A stretch of 64,000 nucleotides of DNA from Rhodoferax sp. (GTDB lineage Bacteria > Pseudomonadota > Gammaproteobacteria > Burkholderiales > Burkholderiaceae_C), in NCBI GenBank assembly GCA_029866205.1, contig JARWZT010000022.1:1-64000 (forward strand), in the 5' to 3' direction. Of the stretch, positions 55,385-63,266 are shown in pieces (positions within the stretch are counted from its first letter, which is position 1; every line of letters starts with the position of its first letter). Both the position numbers and the translations under genes were made by a program. The notes under the pieces are model-generated. The model saw only the letters and a list, made by a program, of their open reading frames with translations. It had not been told where the DNA came from and did no database searches.

Positions 55385-56307
55385 GCGGTCTGCGGCTCGC
55401 GGTTTTGCACGCGCTGAAACCAGACCATGGGCAGCAACAGTAGCGCGACCATCACGCAGGTTGCGGCCGAGGCCAGCGGCCACGCGATGCTGTTAAAAAA
55501 ATCCGACCACATCACCCGGCCGATCATGAGGTCTTGAGAACTTCCCAACAACTCCGGAATCACGTACTCGCCCACCGAGGGAATAAACACCAGCAAGCAT
55601 CCCGCAGAGATCCCGGGAAACGACAGGGGCAAAGTGATCGTGAGAAACACCTCCCAGGGCTTGGCGCCCAGGTCTCGCGCAGCCTCGGGCAGGCTGGTGT
55701 CCATCTTGACCAAAAAGGCGTACATCGGCAGCACCATGTAAGGCAAGTAGGAATAGACCATGCCTACGTACAGTCCAAAGGTGTTTTGCATGAGCGCAAA
55801 TGGGGTGTCGCTGAGGCCCAGGTAGATCAGCAGCCGGTTGGCCAATCCTTGGTCTTTCAAAATGCCAATCCAAGCGTAGACGCGCACCAGATAGGACGTC
55901 CAAAAAGGCAGGATGATGCCCATGAGCAGCAGGTTGCGAAGCGCCGGGCGGGCGTTGGCAATCAACAGCGCGGTGGGATACCCGACCAACAAACACAACA
56001 GTGTCGTAAAAAAGGCCACCTTGACCGAGCTGACATAGGCGGCAAGGTAGATGTCGTCCTCCAATATGGTCCGGTAGCTTTCGAAATTCAGCGAAATCGC
56101 CAGCTTGTCATGCTCCAGCGCCAACAAATGCGTAAATGGCGGGACGTCCATGGTGGACTCGGCAAAGCTGATTTTGAGCACCATTAAAAACGGCACCATG
56201 AAAAACACCAGCAAAAATACAAAAGGAAGTCCAATCGCCCAAGCTTTGCCCGATGGCAACCAGCGCCATAGTGCAAGGTCTGCAGCGGGCTTGCGCGGTG
56301 TCGCCAT
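55381..56307 (-). CDS. potH: ABC transporter permease, PotH/PotB type
   Basis: The 308-residue protein has six helices beginning AIGLPFVFLLVFFMVPFLMVLKISF. It contains LRNLLLMGIILPFWTSYLVRVYAWIGIL, typical of PotH, and the EAA loop DTSLPEAARDLGAKPWEVFLTITLPLSFPGI. It forms the channel with the PotI-like protein. The gene begins one base after the PotG-like stop and overlaps the next gene, which indicates a tight operon. Confidence 0.92.
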   Translation of the reverse strand: MATPRKPAADLALWRWLPSGKAWAIGLPFVFLLVFFMVPFLMVLKISFAESTMDVPPFTHLLALEHDKLAISLNFESYRTILEDDIYLAAYVSSVKVAFFTTLLCLLVGYPTALLIANARPALRNLLLMGIILPFWTSYLVRVYAWIGILKDQGLANRLLIYLGLSDTPFALMQNTFGLYVGMVYSYLPYMVLPMYAFLVKMDTSLPEAARDLGAKPWEVFLTITLPLSFPGISAGCLLVFIPSVGEYVIPELLGSSQDLMIGRVMWSDFFNSIAWPLASAATCVMVALLLLPMVWFQRVQNREPQTA

Positions 56308-56308
56308 G

Positions 56309-57454
56309 TCAGTTCAAGACCACCAGGCTGCGCACCGACCAACGCAGCTGCAAGGTGTCGCCGTAGTCGGGCTCTTGAGAAAAGCCGACCAAAATTTCCC
56401 GCGGCACGTGGACCATCACCACGCGACCCGAACGCAGCCGCAAGTAGTACAGGGTATAGCTTCCCATGTACCCGATTTGCTCCACCACGCCCAAGGCGCT
56501 GTTGTGGACCGGCGGAGTTGTGTCGTCCTCGGGAAAGGACAAGCGAATGCGCTCCGGTCGGATTGACACCTGCACCGCGTGCCCTTGGCGCGCATTGGCC
56601 ATGGCAAAACCGAGTTCCAGAGGCTGCTCTAGCTCGCCGCAATGCAGCGCACTGCCGCCGTCCTGGGCCAGCGTGCCGGTAAACACATTGGTCGAGCCAA
56701 TGAACTCGGCAGCAAAACGGGAGCTGGGCGCCTCATAAACGTTTTCGGGCGTTCCCATTTGCACAATCGCACCCTCACTCATCACCGCCAACCGGTCGGC
56801 CATCGTCATGGCCTCTTCCTGGTCGTGCGTCACCATGACACAGGTCACGCCCACCTTTTGCAAAATCGTGCCGAGCTCGAACTGGGTCTTCTGGCGAATT
56901 TTTTTGTCAAGGGCGGACATGGGCTCGTCCAGCAGCAGCAGCTTGGGGCTTTTCACCAGGCTGCGCGCAAGCGCCACGCGCTGCTGCTGTCCGCCTGAGA
57001 GCTGGGCAGGCATGTGCCCGGCATAGGCCCCCATTTGCACCAGCTCTAGCACTTCGCGCACCCGCTCTTCGCGCTCCGGGCGCGCCACGCCTTCGCGCTT
57101 GAGGCCATAGGCCACGTTGGCGCTGACATTCATGTGGGGAAACAAGGCGTAGGACTGGAACATCATGTTCACCGGCCTGCGGTGGGCCGGCAAATCGGTA
57201 ATGTCTTGACCGTCCAAAATAACGCGGCCGCTGCTGGGCGTCTCGAGTCCGGCCATGATGCGCAGCAGCGTGGACTTGCCGCAACCTGAGCTGCCCAGCA
57301 AAGCAAAAAACTCCTTGCGCCGCACCGACAGGCTCAGCCGGTCCACCACCGTGACTTCGCCAAATTTTTTGCTCACGTCCACGATTCGCAAAAAGCCTTC
57401 TTCCCCCAGCACGGGCTCAGGCGAGCGGTTCGTTGTATTTGGCAGGGTGCTCAT
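56309..57454 (-). CDS. potG: ABC transporter ATP-binding protein, PotG type
   Basis: The 381-residue ATPase has Walker A GSSGCGKST at 54-62, QLSGGQQQR at 151-159, LLLDEPMSALDKKIR and a C-terminal TOBE domain (from about 290). The Q-loop region NMMFQSYALFPHMNVSANVAYGL is typical of PotG/PotA. The start at 57454 (MSTLPNTTNRSPEP) overlaps the end of the acyl-CoA dehydrogenase gene by four bases; the longer in-frame extension is antisense-like noise within that gene. Confidence 0.93.
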   Translation of the reverse strand: MSTLPNTTNRSPEPVLGEEGFLRIVDVSKKFGEVTVVDRLSLSVRRKEFFALLGSSGCGKSTLLRIMAGLETPSSGRVILDGQDITDLPAHRRPVNMMFQSYALFPHMNVSANVAYGLKREGVARPEREERVREVLELVQMGAYAGHMPAQLSGGQQQRVALARSLVKSPKLLLLDEPMSALDKKIRQKTQFELGTILQKVGVTCVMVTHDQEEAMTMADRLAVMSEGAIVQMGTPENVYEAPSSRFAAEFIGSTNVFTGTLAQDGGSALHCGELEQPLELGFAMANARQGHAVQVSIRPERIRLSFPEDDTTPPVHNSALGVVEQIGYMGSYTLYYLRLRSGRVVMVHVPREILVGFSQEPDYGDTLQLRWSVRSLVVLN

Positions 57455-58638
57455 AAGCCAATCATCCCGACCACGCCGCGCTTGAGCAGGCTGCGCGCAA
57501 TGATGAGGCGCTGGATTTCGCTCGTGCCTTCCCAGATGCGGTCCACCCGCAGTTCGCGAAAAAAGCGCTGCGCCGGGTTGCTGCGCATATAGCCCCGGCC
57601 CCCAAAAATTTGCACCACCCGGTCTGCTACCCGGTTGGCCATCTCGGAGGCGTAGAGCTTGGCCATGGAGCAATGGGTGTGGATCAAGGCCAGGTCTTCG
57701 CCCCGGTCTTGCATTGCTGCGGCCTCGTAAGTCATCAGACGCGCGGCCCACAGTTCGGTGATGCTGTCGGCCAGCATGGCCTGGATCAGCTGGTATTGCG
57801 AAATGGGGTGACCCGAGACCACCCGCGATTGCGCAAACGCGCTGGCCAGGTCAATCAAGCGCCCAGCAGCACCGCAGCAGCGCGCGGCAATCATCAGGCG
57901 TTCGCGGCGAAACCAGCTGCGCGTGAAATCCATGCCCGCCCCCGGCGCACCAATGCGGTTGGCAGCAGCCACCCGCACATCCCGGAAAGCATAGGTCGGG
58001 TGGTGTGAGGAATAGGTGTGGCCAAACAGCGGGTTGTCGAGCATCTCAATGCCCGCACTGTCCTTGTCCATGAAAAACAGGGCGTGCTGGCCGCTGGCGC
58101 CGTCGCCCCCGCCCTCGTCCACCACGGCTTGAAAGAACAGAAAGTCGGCCTTGTTGGCACTGGTGACAAACCATTTTTCTCCGCTGATCAAGTAATCATC
58201 GCCCACGCGCCGGGCCACGCTGGCAATGGCGGTGTTGTCTGAACCGGCCTCGGCCTCAGTGATGGCGTAGCACTCGCGGCGCTGGCCTTGCATCATGGGC
58301 AAGATATAGCGCTCAATCTGGTCGGCGTTGCAAGCCTCGAACATCCAGGCGTGCACCTCGGACATGCACCAGCTCAAGGCATTGGTGACGCGCCCGAGTT
58401 GCTCCCACACCACCACCTGCGTCAGCATGGGCAAAGCCAGGCCGCCGTAAGACAGCGGCGCGTCCATCAGGGGAAAGCCCAGTTCCATGGCCGTTTGCTT
58501 GTGGTGCACATACACCGCCGCAGGTAATTCGCCGTCGTTGAACTCCGCCGTTTCCTCGTGGGGCATGAGCACCTCATCGGCAAAGGCGCGGGCGGTGCGT
58601 TGCCACTGGAGCGCTGCGTCAGACAGGGGATAGGCCAT
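57451..58638 (-). CDS. Acyl-CoA dehydrogenase family flavoprotein
   Basis: The 395-residue protein has the acyl-CoA dehydrogenase fold: ECYAITEAEAGSDNTAI, WFVTSANKADFLFF, RRERLMIAARCCGAAGRLID and the C-terminal FGGRGYMRSNPAQRFFRELRVDRIWEGTSEIQRLIIARSLLK. It oxidises an acyl-CoA or possibly a related substrate with FAD. It is the first gene of the transporter operon and overlaps potG by four bases. An acyl-CoA dehydrogenase heading an amine-transport operon suggests that the imported compound is degraded through a CoA thioester. The start MAYPLSD at 58638 is chosen by family length. Confidence 0.88.
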   Translation of the reverse strand: MAYPLSDAALQWQRTARAFADEVLMPHEETAEFNDGELPAAVYVHHKQTAMELGFPLMDAPLSYGGLALPMLTQVVVWEQLGRVTNALSWCMSEVHAWMFEACNADQIERYILPMMQGQRRECYAITEAEAGSDNTAIASVARRVGDDYLISGEKWFVTSANKADFLFFQAVVDEGGGDGASGQHALFFMDKDSAGIEMLDNPLFGHTYSSHHPTYAFRDVRVAAANRIGAPGAGMDFTRSWFRRERLMIAARCCGAAGRLIDLASAFAQSRVVSGHPISQYQLIQAMLADSITELWAARLMTYEAAAMQDRGEDLALIHTHCSMAKLYASEMANRVADRVVQIFGGRGYMRSNPAQRFFRELRVDRIWEGTSEIQRLIIARSLLKRGVVGMIGL

Positions 58639-58856
58639 GGATGAGACTTCCGCAATGCAGGCGCCTGGCGGGTATGCCAATTGCCTATTGTTGAACGACA
58701 GTATAGTAAGACAAGCTCCTGCGTGCCAGCCCATTTTGCACTGGTACAAACCCGTATTGAGCCCCTCTGGGCTTGATATTTATATTAAACAACCGTACAG
58801 TAAGGCCATTCTTCAGCCTGTCGATCCGCGCCAGGCCCGGTCCACGGAGCCCCCGC
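58639..58856. promoter_or_regulatory. Divergent promoter region of the catabolic cluster
   Basis: On the plus strand TTGATA (58773-58778) and TACAGT (58796-58801) are 17 bases apart, a good sigma-70-type pair for the flavoprotein operon. On the minus strand TATACT (58700-58705) with CTGGCA (58724-58729) at 18 bases could serve the acyl-CoA dehydrogenase and pot genes. The short motif TA-T/C-AGTAAG overlaps both -10 areas (58702-58710 and 58796-58804), so one regulator might control both directions. No regulator gene is in the window. Confidence 0.6.
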
Positions 58857-60476
58857 ATGACAAGTTCTTCCCCCGCCCAGCGCCAGCGCTACGACGTGAT
58901 CGTGGTGGGCTCTGGCCACAATGGCCTGGTCAGCGCCGGCTACCTGGCCCGCGCCGGCCTCAAGGTGCTGGTGCTAGAGCGCAATGACTATATTGGCGGC
59001 GCGGCTGTGAGCCGCAGCTTGCACCCGGAATTCACCTACTCCAACTGTTCCTACGTTTGCAGCCTGCTGCGCCCGGAGATCATGCGCGCCCTGGAGTTGC
59101 CCAAATACGGCCTGCAAGTCATTCCCTATGGCGGCGGCGCGGCGCTGACCAAGGACGGACGCCACCTGGCCACTTACCCAGACCATGACGCACAGCGGCG
59201 CGAATATGCCCGCCACTCCAAGCGCGACGCCGAGGCCTACGAGCGCTTTTCGCGCGACGTGATGCGCCAGTGCAAGTTCATCAAGCCCTTGCTCATGCGC
59301 ACGCCGCCAAACCCGACCGCCTTCAAGTCCAGCGACCTGATGGAGCTGCTCTACCTGGGCCAGCGCTTTCACGGCCTGGGTGACGAGCGCATGCACGACA
59401 CCATCCGCTTTTGGACCATGAGCGCGGCCGACTACTTGGATGAGTATTTTGAGAACGACCTGATCAAGGCAACGCTGGCGGGCAGCTCCATCATCGGCAC
59501 CGCCCTGGGGCCGCGCTCACCGGGCACGGCTTATGTGCTGCTACACCACTACATGGGCGATATTGACGACGCTGTGGGCTCATGGGGTTTTGCGCGCGGG
59601 GGCATGGGCGCAGTCACCCGCGCCATGGGCGACTCGCTGCGTGCCAGCGGCGGCGAAATCCGGGTCGAAGCAGGAGTCGAAAAAATCCTCTCGCGCAACG
59701 GCCGCGCCTACGGCGTGGCCCTGGCCAGCGGCGAGGAGTTGTACGCCAGCACGGTGATCTCCAACATGGATGTCAAACGCACTTTTCTGAACACGGTGGA
59801 CGAAAAAGAGCTTCCCAGCGAGTTTGTCGAACTGGTGCGGCGCTTCAAAATTCGCGGCTCCTCGGGCAAGCTCAATATCGCGCTCGACGGCCTGCCCCAT
59901 TTTCCTGCCCTGCCACCAGACTCGCCTGCGATCAAGGGAGATATGCATATCTCGGAGACCATGGACGACATCGAGCGTGGCTACGACGACTGGAAGGCGG
60001 GCCGCTGGTCTAGCCACCCGTATGTGGACATGCTTATGCCCTCCATCATCGACCCCACCATGGCGCCCGAGGGCAAGCACTATATGTCGGTGTTTGTGCA
60101 GTACGCGCCCTACCACCTGGCCGACGGCCCCTGGACTGCCGAGAAACGCCAGGCCTTTGGCGACACCGTCATCAACGCCATTGCCGAGCACAGCCCCAAC
60201 TTCAAAAGCCTGATCCGCCACGCCGAAATCCGCACCCCCTGGGACATTGAAAACGAAGTCGGCCTGACCGAGGGCAATATCTTCCAAGGCGAACTCACCA
60301 TGGACCAGCTGCTTTTCAACCGCCCGATTCCCGGCTATGCGCAATACCGCTCACCCATCAAAGGGCTGTATATGTGTGGTTCGAGCACGCATCCGGGCGG
60401 CGGCGTCATGGGTGCGCCAGGCGCTAACGCGGCGCGCACCGTGCTCAGCGATCTGGGCAGAAAGGCCGCAGCATGA
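58857..60476 (+). CDS. PYROXD2-like FAD/NAD(P)-dependent oxidoreductase 1
   Basis: The 539-residue flavoprotein opens DVIVVGSGHNGLVSAGYLARAG with GSGHNG at 18-23, then LERNDYIGGAAVSRSLHPEF. Its end reads MCGSSTHPGGGVMGAPGANAA. This is the phytoene-desaturase/PYROXD2-like pattern, related to carotenoid desaturases and amine oxidases but without carotenoid genes nearby. No signal peptide is seen, so it is cytoplasmic. It probably oxidises an amine or a C-C bond with FAD. I use the ATG at 58857 (MTSSSPAQRQRYD). The second flavoprotein gene overlaps its stop. Confidence 0.9.
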   Translation: MTSSSPAQRQRYDVIVVGSGHNGLVSAGYLARAGLKVLVLERNDYIGGAAVSRSLHPEFTYSNCSYVCSLLRPEIMRALELPKYGLQVIPYGGGAALTKDGRHLATYPDHDAQRREYARHSKRDAEAYERFSRDVMRQCKFIKPLLMRTPPNPTAFKSSDLMELLYLGQRFHGLGDERMHDTIRFWTMSAADYLDEYFENDLIKATLAGSSIIGTALGPRSPGTAYVLLHHYMGDIDDAVGSWGFARGGMGAVTRAMGDSLRASGGEIRVEAGVEKILSRNGRAYGVALASGEELYASTVISNMDVKRTFLNTVDEKELPSEFVELVRRFKIRGSSGKLNIALDGLPHFPALPPDSPAIKGDMHISETMDDIERGYDDWKAGRWSSHPYVDMLMPSIIDPTMAPEGKHYMSVFVQYAPYHLADGPWTAEKRQAFGDTVINAIAEHSPNFKSLIRHAEIRTPWDIENEVGLTEGNIFQGELTMDQLLFNRPIPGYAQYRSPIKGLYMCGSSTHPGGGVMGAPGANAARTVLSDLGRKAAA

Positions 60477-62035
60477 GCGCCGCCTTTGACGTGATCGTGA
60501 TTGGTGCGGGCCACAACGGCCTGGCCTGCGCACTGGACTTGGCGCGCGCCGGACGCAAGGTGCTGGTGCTCGAATCGGCAGCGCAGGTGGGCGGTGCGGC
60601 CATTACCCGCAGCTTCGCGCCGGGCTTTCAGGTGTCGGCCTGCGCGCACCTGCTGCATGCGCTGCCGCAGTCCCTGCTGCGCGACTTTGCGCTGGAACAG
60701 CACGGTCTGCGCTTTGCCGCCACCGCCATGGCCACGCACGCGCTGTCCGAAACAGGCCCGTGCCTGCGCATCGACAGCGCCACCGTCACCGGCATCAGCG
60801 CGCTGGGCGAAGACGCTGCAAATTACGGCTTGTTTCGCCAGCGCATGGGCCGTTATGCGGCGCTCTTTTTCGCGCTCCTGAGCGTCAAGCCGCCGCGCCT
60901 GAGCCTGCAACGCTGGAGCGAGCGCTGGGACATGCTCAAACTGGCCTTGCGTCTGCGCCTGCTGGGTACCGCGTCCATGCGCGAACTGCTGCGCATTGGC
61001 GGCATGAACGCCTACGACCTGCTTGACGACAACTTCCAAAGCCCCGCGCTCAAAGGCGCCTTGGCCTTTGACGCCACGCTGGGCGCCGAATACGGCCCGC
61101 GCTCGCCCGGCACGGTGCTGACCTGGCTGTACCGCCTGGCCGGCGAACACGGCGCTGGCAGCCTGGGGCTGGCCCAGCCCGCAGGCGGCATGGGCGCGTT
61201 CTCTCAGGCGCTGGCCCAGGCCTGCCGCTCCGCCGGGGTGGAAATTCGCCTGAGCACGCCAGTGGCGCGCATATTGGTGGAGCGAGACCACGCGGTGGGC
61301 GTAGCCCTGGCCTCGGGTGAAGTGGTGGCTGCAGCCACCGTGGTGTCGAGCGCGGCGCTGCGCAGCACTTTCTTGCGCCTGCTGGGCGCCGAACACTTGG
61401 ACGGCGGCTTTGTGCGCCGCATTGACCACTTCCGGGCCAAGGGCCTGGTGGCCAAACTGCACCTGGCGCTGCGCGACTTGCCGCATTTCACGGGGGCCGA
61501 CGCTGCGGCCCTGGGCGGGCGACTGCTCATTAGCCCCAGCATGGATTACTTGGAGCTAGCCTTTAACCCGTCCAAATACCGCGAAATTCCGCAACACCCC
61601 GCCCTAGAAATCACTCTGCCCACGGTGAACGACGCCAGCCTGGCGCCTGCCGGGCAACACGTCTTGTCTGCGCTGGTGCAATTTGTGCCCTATGACCTGG
61701 GCCCAGACCCCACAGCCGCGCGCGCCGCACTGCTGGAAAACACCTTGGCCACGCTGGAGCGCTACGCGCCAGGCATTCGCGCGTTGGTGGTCGCTGCCGA
61801 GTTGCTCACGCCTTCAGACCTAGAGCAGGAATTTGGCCTTGCCGGGGGCCATTGGCACCAGGGCGCGCTGGCTTTTGACCAGTTTTTTGTCAACCGCCCC
61901 CTGCCCCAGAGCCACCAATACCAAACACCCTTGCCCGGCCTGTTTTTGTGCGGTGCGGCCTGCCACCCGGGCGGCGGCGTGATGGGCTTTGCGGGGCGCA
62001 ACGCTGCGCGCTGCGTGCTGCGCCAAGGAGATTGA
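60473..62035 (+). CDS. PYROXD2-like FAD/NAD(P)-dependent oxidoreductase 2
   Basis: The 520-residue protein is a divergent paralogue of its upstream neighbour. GAGHNG is at 11-16, VGGAAITRSF follows, and the C-terminal CGAACHPGGGVMGFAGRNAARCV matches the first protein's CGSSTHPGGGVMGAPGANAAR. The middle domains differ much more, which suggests different substrates or a heterodimer of two subunits. Translation is coupled (ATGA overlap). The order with the GcvT-like and Rieske genes downstream is consistent with one catabolic pathway. Confidence 0.9.
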   Translation: MSAAFDVIVIGAGHNGLACALDLARAGRKVLVLESAAQVGGAAITRSFAPGFQVSACAHLLHALPQSLLRDFALEQHGLRFAATAMATHALSETGPCLRIDSATVTGISALGEDAANYGLFRQRMGRYAALFFALLSVKPPRLSLQRWSERWDMLKLALRLRLLGTASMRELLRIGGMNAYDLLDDNFQSPALKGALAFDATLGAEYGPRSPGTVLTWLYRLAGEHGAGSLGLAQPAGGMGAFSQALAQACRSAGVEIRLSTPVARILVERDHAVGVALASGEVVAAATVVSSAALRSTFLRLLGAEHLDGGFVRRIDHFRAKGLVAKLHLALRDLPHFTGADAAALGGRLLISPSMDYLELAFNPSKYREIPQHPALEITLPTVNDASLAPAGQHVLSALVQFVPYDLGPDPTAARAALLENTLATLERYAPGIRALVVAAELLTPSDLEQEFGLAGGHWHQGALAFDQFFVNRPLPQSHQYQTPLPGLFLCGAACHPGGGVMGFAGRNAARCVLRQGD

Positions 62036-62036
62036 A

Positions 62037-63254
62037 ATGCGATTCGAAGCCATTAATACCGCCTCCAACGCCCACTACCGCCGCCCGCTGCTGCATACGC
62101 CATTTTTTGAGGCCAGCAAGCCCTGGATACAAAACGACACCTTTATCGCCTGGGCCGGCTATTCCACCCCAGACGTGTACTCTTACCCCGAACACGAGTA
62201 CTTCGCCATCCGCAACACCTGTGCCCTGTTTGACCTCACGCCCATGGTCAAGTACCGCATAGCCGGGCCCGACGCCGAACGCTACCTCAACCGGGTGGTG
62301 ACTTGCGACGTGCGCAAACTCAAGGTCAACCGCGTCATCTACACCCTGTGGTGCAACGACGAAGGCCATGTGATCGACGATGGCACGATTTTTCGCTTTG
62401 GCCCCCAAGAATTTCGCATCTGCAGCGCCGAGCGCCAGCTCGACTGGCTTTTAGACTGCGCCATCGGCTATGCCGTGGAAATCAGCGAAGTCACCGCCGA
62501 CATTGCCGCGCTCGCGCTGCAAGGCCCCACCTCGTACACGGTGCTGGCGGCCTTGGGCCTGCAGGGGTTGGAAAACCTGAGCCCCATGGGCATGATGCAG
62601 CAAGAGTTTGAGGGCCATACGGTGATGGTCTCGCGCACCGGGTTTACCGGCGACCTGGGCTATGAGCTGTGGATCGCCCCCGAAGGCGCTGCCGCACTGT
62701 GGACGCGCTTGATGGAAGTGGGCCACCAGCGGGGCATCACGCCCATGGGCTACCAGGCGCTGGAGATGGCGCGCATTGAGGCCGGGTTTATCCTGCCGCA
62801 TGTGGACTTTATTTCTTGCAACCACACCATCCGCCTGGGGCGCGAAAGCTCGCCCTGGGAACTCAATCTGGACTGGACGGTGGCGCTCGAGAAAGGCCAC
62901 TTCAATGGCCGGCGCGCACTGCTGGCTGAAAAAGCACGGGGCGTGCGGCGCAAGCTGGTTGGCCTGGAGCTTGAAGGCAACAAGCCGGCGCACGGCTCGC
63001 TGATTTACGCCGACGAGGCCAATACCCAGCAAATCGGCGAAATCACCGCCGCCCTGTGGTCACCCACCCTCAAACGCAACATCGCCATCGCCAAAATCGA
63101 CGCGCCGCACTATGACAGCAAGGCCAAGATGTGGGTAGACCTCTACCTCAACCGCGAGCTGCAATGGGAGCGCAGAAACGTGCGCAGCTGGATTGTGGAC
63201 CGGCCCTTTTATTCCCCTCCGCGCAGGCGCGCCACGCCGCCGCCGCTGCGATAA
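62037..63254 (+). CDS. Aminomethyltransferase (GcvT/DmdA-like) family protein
   Basis: The 405-residue protein is of the GcvT T-protein fold, which uses tetrahydrofolate to accept one-carbon units. Matching blocks are FAIRNTCALFDLTPMVKYRIAGPDAE, LNRVVTCDVRKL, SRTGFTGDLGYELW and ALEMARIEAGFILPHVDFI, close to dimethylsulfoniopropionate demethylase DmdA and sarcosine-type T-protein relatives. The likely role is transfer of a methyl or methylene group from the substrate to tetrahydrofolate. A CAAGGAG box sits before the ATG at 62037. The sequence ends with an Arg-Pro-rich tail (PPRRRATPPPLR). Confidence 0.88.
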   Translation: MRFEAINTASNAHYRRPLLHTPFFEASKPWIQNDTFIAWAGYSTPDVYSYPEHEYFAIRNTCALFDLTPMVKYRIAGPDAERYLNRVVTCDVRKLKVNRVIYTLWCNDEGHVIDDGTIFRFGPQEFRICSAERQLDWLLDCAIGYAVEISEVTADIAALALQGPTSYTVLAALGLQGLENLSPMGMMQQEFEGHTVMVSRTGFTGDLGYELWIAPEGAAALWTRLMEVGHQRGITPMGYQALEMARIEAGFILPHVDFISCNHTIRLGRESSPWELNLDWTVALEKGHFNGRRALLAEKARGVRRKLVGLELEGNKPAHGSLIYADEANTQQIGEITAALWSPTLKRNIAIAKIDAPHYDSKAKMWVDLYLNRELQWERRNVRSWIVDRPFYSPPRRRATPPPLR

Positions 63255-63266
63255 ACCTTACGCGCC

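Noticed and set aside
58857-62035. Carotenoid biosynthesis (phytoene desaturase) genes
   Set aside because: No phytoene synthase, cyclase or crt gene is near. The neighbours are GcvT-like and Rieske genes, and the sequence fits PYROXD2 better.
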